This document shows, piece by piece, positions 27,182-32,053 of a stretch of 32,053 nucleotides of DNA. The DNA is taken from assembly GCF_000165125.1 (NCBI RefSeq), contig NZ_AEIU01000094.1:1-32053 (forward strand), given 5' to 3'. Origin of the DNA: Vibrio caribbeanicus ATCC BAA-2122. GTDB taxonomy: Bacteria > Pseudomonadota > Gammaproteobacteria > Enterobacterales > Vibrionaceae. The notes beneath the pieces were generated by a model that searched no databases, was not told the origin of the DNA, and saw only the letters and a program-made list of their open reading frames with translations. Both the position numbers and the translations under genes were made by a program. Position 1 is the stretch's first letter; each line of letters opens with the position of its first letter.

Positions 27182-27608
27182 GACAACCTCCAGAATAAAA
27201 ATGCAATAATTATAAATTAATTCTCAAAATGCCCATAAAACAAGCAAACGTAATAATTGCTGAGTAATTTAAGACAAATTGGCAGCATTTTAATGACGCT
27301 CATTCTTTATGTCAACAACACCGATAAATTTAATTGAAAATTAATGCCTCTTGAGCAGAATTGTCACTTAAAGACTAGAAAGAAACAATAAAAAACGCTT
27401 TTTCATAAGAAAAAACTTAAATTAATTTTTATCGTTTGTTTTGACACATTATAAAATGAGAAATATTTAAAACCAAAAAAAGCAAACGTTAAACCACATA
27501 AAATACATCAACTTTAGAAGGCCAGGAACAAAAAACATAATAAAACACTCAAAAACACAAGACTTAAAGCTAAAAAAGATCAGTACCATGTTCCTGAGAA
27601 TAAAAAAA
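27182..27608. other. Intergenic region between carA and dapB
   Basis: About 430 bases, very AT-rich with long A and T tracts, no credible gene. It carries the carAB promoter and leader at its left end; the right end is the dapB terminator. An ArgR site is expected in this region for the family, but I could not identify one clearly. Confidence 0.5.
27287..27315 (-). promoter_or_regulatory. carAB promoter with an internal palindrome
   Basis: On the minus strand TTGACA (27310-27315), a 17-base spacer and TAAAAT (27287-27292), about 110 bases before the carA start. The spacer contains a 13-base palindrome AATGA-CGC-TCATT (27292-27304), well placed for a repressor. Confidence 0.65.
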
Positions 27609-27626
27609 CGCCAGCAACTGCTGGCG
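27609..27626 (-). terminator. Rho-independent terminator after dapB
   Basis: A stem CGCCAGC / GCTGGCG with loop of 4, then seven Ts on the minus strand. It lies 37 bases after the dapB stop. Confidence 0.88.
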
Positions 27627-27662
27627 AATAATTATTTACATTTACTAAAGGGAGAATCGATG

Positions 27663-28475
<813 letters not shown>

Positions 28476-28546
28476 TTATTCTCCGTTCTTCAAGACCAAG
28501 TTCACAATTTTATACTTAGCCGATCAAGATTAACATTGACGATACA

Positions 28547-28945
28547 TCAAGTGAACTCTTTAATAACACGTTCCAAAATTGGTTGGTTGGCTGCAGGGAA
28601 TGGATAATCGGACAGTGATTTGACACTCACCCATTGTCCTTGTTGTCCTTCACGACCAAAAGGCGTGCCACTAAACTCCGTCACCAACATGAAATCAAAT
28701 GTCAGAGCCTTATCTTCGTAATCAAAGTCTAAATGCTGATAGGGGGTCAAAGTCATACTTTGAATACCTATCTCTTCATTGAGTTCACGAGTTAAAGCTT
28801 GTTCAATACTTTCATTCGTTTCAACTTTTCCACCAGGAAACTCCCATAGGCCTCCTTGATGTTGCTTTGCCATACGCTTAGTAATAAAAATTTCAGATTT
28901 ATCCGTATTAAATATTACACCTGCGACGATATGGACTCTTTTCAT
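28547..28945 (-). CDS. mutT: Nudix hydrolase MutT (8-oxo-dGTP diphosphatase)
   Basis: A 132-residue MutT-type Nudix enzyme that removes 8-oxo-dGTP from the nucleotide pool. The complete Nudix box runs from Gly39 (GGKVETNE) to residues 53-61 (REL-x-EE-x-G-I), with Glu45, Glu54, Glu57 and Glu58 as metal ligands. The location next to secA matches E. coli. A terminator-like hairpin separates it from secA, so transcription may depend on read-through. Confidence 0.95.
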   Translation of the reverse strand: MKRVHIVAGVIFNTDKSEIFITKRMAKQHQGGLWEFPGGKVETNESIEQALTRELNEEIGIQSMTLTPYQHLDFDYEDKALTFDFMLVTEFSGTPFGREGQQGQWVSVKSLSDYPFPAANQPILERVIKEFT

Positions 28946-28975
28946 ACACAGCTCTCATTCAATTGGTTCAAAAAA

Positions 28976-28995
28976 AGAGCCGCCTAAGCGACTCT
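28976..28995 (-). terminator. Rho-independent terminator between secA and mutT
   Basis: An 8-bp stem (AGAGTCGC / GCGGCTCT on the minus strand, one G-T pair) with a 4-base loop and then seven Ts. It lies 24 bases after the secA stop and 31 before mutT. Confidence 0.8.
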
Positions 28996-29018
28996 TCATA
29001 TAAGAAAGTTAAAATTGA

Positions 29019-31730
29019 TCAGCTAATCTGACCATGACACTGTTTGTATTTCTTACCACTTCCACAAGGGCATGGCTCATTACGCCCAACTTTACGCTCT
29101 TCTCTCACTAAAGGTTGGTGGTCGCCAGCAGAATCTTCGTCAATTGAAGAAGCATGCTGAGCTTGCGCTCTCTTCGCTGCAGCTTCGGCCTGAGCTTGAC
29201 GTTGGGCTTCCATACGCTCCACTTCTTCTTGTTGTTGCACTTTGACTTTCGATAATAATGTAACAACATCACTTTTCAGCGAATCAAGCAACCCTTCGAA
29301 AAGTTCAAAAGATTCACGTTTGTATTCTTGTTTAGGGTTTTTCTGTGCATAGCCGCGCAAATGAATTCCTTGGCGCAGATGATCCATTGCAGCCAAGTGC
29401 TCTTTCCAGAGGGTATCGAGAGTTTGCAGCATTACAGACTTTTCGAAATTTCTTAATACCTCAGGACCGACAATCTGCTCTTTCTCTCGGTATGCATCGA
29501 CTGCAAGCGCCAAAATTTTCTCGCGTAACGCTTCTTCATACAGTTTATCATCAGCATCTAACCAAGCTTGGATAGGAGCCTCTAGATCAAAGTCGGCTTT
29601 CAGGCGTTCCTGAAGTCCTCTAGTATCCCACATATCCTCAAGGGACTGAGGTGGAATATATTCATCAATCACAGCAGCCAAAACATCTTCTCGGTTCTGC
29701 TCAATCATGGCACTGATGTCTTCAATGCTCATCAATTCATCACGAAGCTCGTATACAACTTTACGCTGATCATTCGCTACATCATCGTACTCTAAAAGCT
29801 GCTTACGAATATCAAAGTTCCGTCCTTCAACTTTTCTCTGTGCTTTTTCGATAGAGCGAGATAGCATTTTAGATTCGATGGCTTCACCAGCTTCCATACT
29901 ACCTTGAATCAAACTCGCCATACGATCCGAGGTAAAAATTCGTAGTAAAGAATCTTCCATAGACAGGTAGAAACGTGAAGAACCTGCATCACCTTGACGT
30001 CCTGAACGACCACGTAGCTGATTATCAATTCGACGTGATTCATGCCGCTCTGTGCCGATAATGTGTAAGCCCCCTGCTTTAAGAACACTATCATGAACCT
30101 GCTTCCATTCAGACTTGATTGCTTCAATTTGATCATCAGAAGGGTTTTTAAGTGCATCGACTTTAGCCTGCCAACTGCCACCCAATACGATGTCTGTACC
30201 TCGTCCAGCCATGTTGGTTGCTATAGTAACAGCACCAGGAGTACCAGCCTCTGCAACTATTTCAGCTTCTCGCTCATGAAATTTGGCATTCAGGACATTA
30301 TGTTTAATATTGGCATTTTTTAGTGCTTTCGATAGCAACTCTGATTTTTCGATGGATATAGTACCCACCAAACTCGGCTGCCCTTTCTCGACACGCTGTT
30401 TAATATCTTCAATAATAGCATTGAACTTTTCTTCTTCAGTTCGATACACAACATCTGGCATGTCGTTACGAATCATAGGTTTATTCGTTGGTATTACAAC
30501 CGTTTCTAAACCATAGATAGACTGAAACTCAAAAGCCTCTGTATCGGCAGTTCCCGTCATACCGGACAATTTTTCGTACAGTCGGAAGAAGTTCTGGAAC
30601 GTAATCGATGCAAGTGTTTGGTTTTCATTTTGAATATTTACACCTTCTTTAGCTTCAACGGCTTGGTGTAAACCTTCTGACCAGCGACGACCAGGCATTG
30701 TACGTCCTGTATGCTCGTCGACAATAACAACCTCACCTTCTTCATTGACGATGTAGTCAACATTTTTTTCAAATAAAACATGGGCTCGAAGGGCAGCATT
30801 AACATGGTGCAGTAAGCTAATGTTGGCTGGTGAATACAAGGTGTCGCCTTCATCCATCAGACCATTTTTGATCATTAACTCTTCGACAAACTCTTGTCCA
30901 TTTTCCGTCAGATGCACCTGTTTGGACTTTTCATCAAGGGTATAGTGGCCGTCACCACGATACTCTTCAGAGTCTTCTTTATCTTGTCGTTGTAAATTAG
31001 GTATCAACTTATCAATGCGAGTGTATAGCTCAGAGCTATCTTCAGCAGGTCCAGAAATAATCAGAGGAGTTCTTGCTTCATCAATTAGAATCGAGTCAAC
31101 TTCATCTACAACAGCAAAAAAGCGTGCTCTTTGGACTCTATCTTCCTGACGGAACGCCATATTGTCTCTTAAATAATCGAAACCAAACTCGTTGTTTGTT
31201 CCATATAGTATGTCGGCCAAGTAAGCCTGTTTTTTCTCTGGTGGCGACATGTTAGGAACATTGACACCAACGGTCATACCTAAGAATTCAAATAAGGGGC
31301 GGTTAGTCTCAGCATCACGTTTTGCAAGATAGTCGTTGACAGTGACAACATGAACACCTTTTCCAACTAAAGCATTCAGATAGGCTGGTAATGTGGCTGT
31401 AAGCGTTTTACCCTCACCTGTTCTCATCTCAGCGATTTGGCCGGCATTGAGTACCATTCCACCGATCAACTGAACATCAAAATGACGCATGCCATATAAA
31501 CGTTTTGAAGCCTCTCGCACAGTGGCAAAAGCTTCTGGCAACAGCTGTTCTAAAGTTTCTCCTTGCTCTAAACGCTGACGAAACTCACTAGTTTTTGCTT
31601 TTAATTCTTCGTCGGAAAGTGTTTCAAAGACTGGTTCGTAATTATTGATTTCTTTAACAATTTTTTTAAGGTTGCGTAGTGTTCGATCGTTGCGACTACC
31701 AATTACCTTTGTCAGTAGCTTAGTTATCAT
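29019..31730 (-). CDS. secA: Protein translocase ATPase SecA
   Basis: Motor ATPase that pushes preproteins through SecYEG. It has 903 residues, against 901 in E. coli. Walker A MRTGEGKT sits at residues 102-109, the DEAD-type [15 protein letters not shown] near 208-222, the GTDIVLGG motif near 510, the helicase-type [11 protein letters not shown], and a C-terminal zinc site Cys887, Cys889, Cys898, His899 that binds SecB. No secM is seen in the 323 bases upstream within the window. The leader contains an 18-bp palindrome. Confidence 0.99.
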   Translation of the reverse strand: MITKLLTKVIGSRNDRTLRNLKKIVKEINNYEPVFETLSDEELKAKTSEFRQRLEQGETLEQLLPEAFATVREASKRLYGMRHFDVQLIGGMVLNAGQIAEMRTGEGKTLTATLPAYLNALVGKGVHVVTVNDYLAKRDAETNRPLFEFLGMTVGVNVPNMSPPEKKQAYLADILYGTNNEFGFDYLRDNMAFRQEDRVQRARFFAVVDEVDSILIDEARTPLIISGPAEDSSELYTRIDKLIPNLQRQDKEDSEEYRGDGHYTLDEKSKQVHLTENGQEFVEELMIKNGLMDEGDTLYSPANISLLHHVNAALRAHVLFEKNVDYIVNEEGEVVIVDEHTGRTMPGRRWSEGLHQAVEAKEGVNIQNENQTLASITFQNFFRLYEKLSGMTGTADTEAFEFQSIYGLETVVIPTNKPMIRNDMPDVVYRTEEEKFNAIIEDIKQRVEKGQPSLVGTISIEKSELLSKALKNANIKHNVLNAKFHEREAEIVAEAGTPGAVTIATNMAGRGTDIVLGGSWQAKVDALKNPSDDQIEAIKSEWKQVHDSVLKAGGLHIIGTERHESRRIDNQLRGRSGRQGDAGSSRFYLSMEDSLLRIFTSDRMASLIQGSMEAGEAIESKMLSRSIEKAQRKVEGRNFDIRKQLLEYDDVANDQRKVVYELRDELMSIEDISAMIEQNREDVLAAVIDEYIPPQSLEDMWDTRGLQERLKADFDLEAPIQAWLDADDKLYEEALREKILALAVDAYREKEQIVGPEVLRNFEKSVMLQTLDTLWKEHLAAMDHLRQGIHLRGYAQKNPKQEYKRESFELFEGLLDSLKSDVVTLLSKVKVQQQEEVERMEAQRQAQAEAAAKRAQAQHASSIDEDSAGDHQPLVREERKVGRNEPCPCGSGKKYKQCHGQIS

Positions 31731-31752
31731 TTGCTATGAATCTCTCTTTCTT

Positions 31753-31770
31753 TAGATCGGGCCCGATCTA
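31753..31770. repeat. 18-bp perfect palindrome in the secA leader
   Basis: TAGATCGGGCCCGATCTA, 22 bases upstream of the secA ATG. As RNA it could form a 7-bp stem with loop GGCC close to the ribosome-binding site; as DNA it is a symmetric site with two Dam (GATC) sequences 11 bp apart. Confidence 0.75.
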
Positions 31771-31834
31771 CTTTAAATGCCTTCAGTCTCTACCAGTTTT
31801 GAACTAAGAATACTGAGATTTAACTCGTGCTCTA

Positions 31835-31863
31835 TATATTGTCATTAAACGTTGATTTTTCAA
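31835..31863 (-). promoter_or_regulatory. Candidate sigma-70 promoter of secA
   Basis: On the minus strand TTGAAA (31858-31863), 17 bases, then AATATA (31835-31840), about 105 bases before the secA ATG. The -10 match is only moderate. Confidence 0.35.
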
Positions 31864-32053
31864 GGCATAGAAGACGATAAGTGCGCGATAGTGTATGAAA
31901 TTTTATCAAGTGCAGCCAATGATTCCTTTATTTGTTTGACCTATGGTTCTTTTCACTTTGGAGTGACCAACAATTTTATCGCTATCAGCTTAAACAGACT
32001 TAACTCTCAGCTACCTTGCAATACGACCTTATCATAAATTAGACATAAAAAAG
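31864..32053. other. Right-end region with no recognised gene
   Basis: Both strands were read. The minus strand has frequent stops. A plus-strand open stretch (31852-32037) starts with TTG and has no ribosome-binding site, so it is not called. The region is probably upstream DNA of secA and of whatever lies beyond the window. Confidence 0.5.

Noticed and set aside
31852-32037. 61-codon plus-strand open frame upstream of secA
   Set aside because: TTG start, no ribosome-binding site, no recognisable family; overlaps the likely secA promoter.

Overview
The window reads as ordinary chromosomal backbone of a Vibrionaceae-type gammaproteobacterium (Vibrio or a close relative). This rests on protein families and gene order: radA / large PilZ protein / serB / ytjB / deo genes / nupC, then yaaA, agcS, ung, and finally carB-carA-dapB-mutT-secA, which is close to the order I recall for Vibrio cholerae chromosome I. 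Base composition looks moderately AT-rich throughout, with AT-rich intergenic spaces. I saw no tRNA, rRNA, insertion sequence, integrase, phage gene or CRISPR array.

Layout. 30-1909 (minus): a Lon-substrate-binding-domain protein, an ECF sigma factor of the RpoE/ChrR type and its zinc/cupin anti-sigma factor ChrR. The sigma and anti-sigma genes overlap by 4 bases. Both the sigma gene and the LON-domain gene are preceded by sequences resembling promoters of this sigma class, which suggests an autoregulated photo-oxidative-stress circuit that also drives the LON-domain gene. 2363-5951 (plus): a Tsx/OmpK-type outer-membrane channel with its own terminator, then a tightly overlapping trio of panE-like ketopantoate reductase, a YajL/DJ-1 protein and a CsdA-type cysteine desulfurase. 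5998-9877: radA diverging from a 782-residue protein with two intact c-di-GMP-binding PilZ motifs. 10049-11734: serB diverging from ytjB (smp).

11820-15725 (minus): deoA, deoC and the nucleoside symporter nupC. This is the deoxyribonucleoside uptake and breakdown set, but deoB and deoD, which normally follow deoA, are absent. Strong terminator hairpins after nupC and after deoC split it into separate units. 15932-19072 (minus): a TatD/YjjV-like nuclease, YaaA and an alanine/glycine:sodium symporter. 19766-21867: a 60-residue DUF3545-like protein, ung, and a LysR regulator whose end overlaps that of a convergent TSUP/YfcA permease gene. 22801-31730 (minus): carB, carA (TTG start), dapB, mutT and secA.

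Most products carry family catalytic residues at or near reference positions, so this is conserved housekeeping DNA. I found no convincing undescribed system. The better leads are regulatory: paired ECF-type promoters, loss of deoBD with internal terminators, a palindrome inside the carA promoter, and an AGATC-N6-GATCT motif in two separate intergenic regions. Five start sites were moved inward to ATG or GTG codons with better support: panE-like, tatD-like, the DUF3545-like gene and the LysR gene by re-selection, and agcS noted with alternatives.
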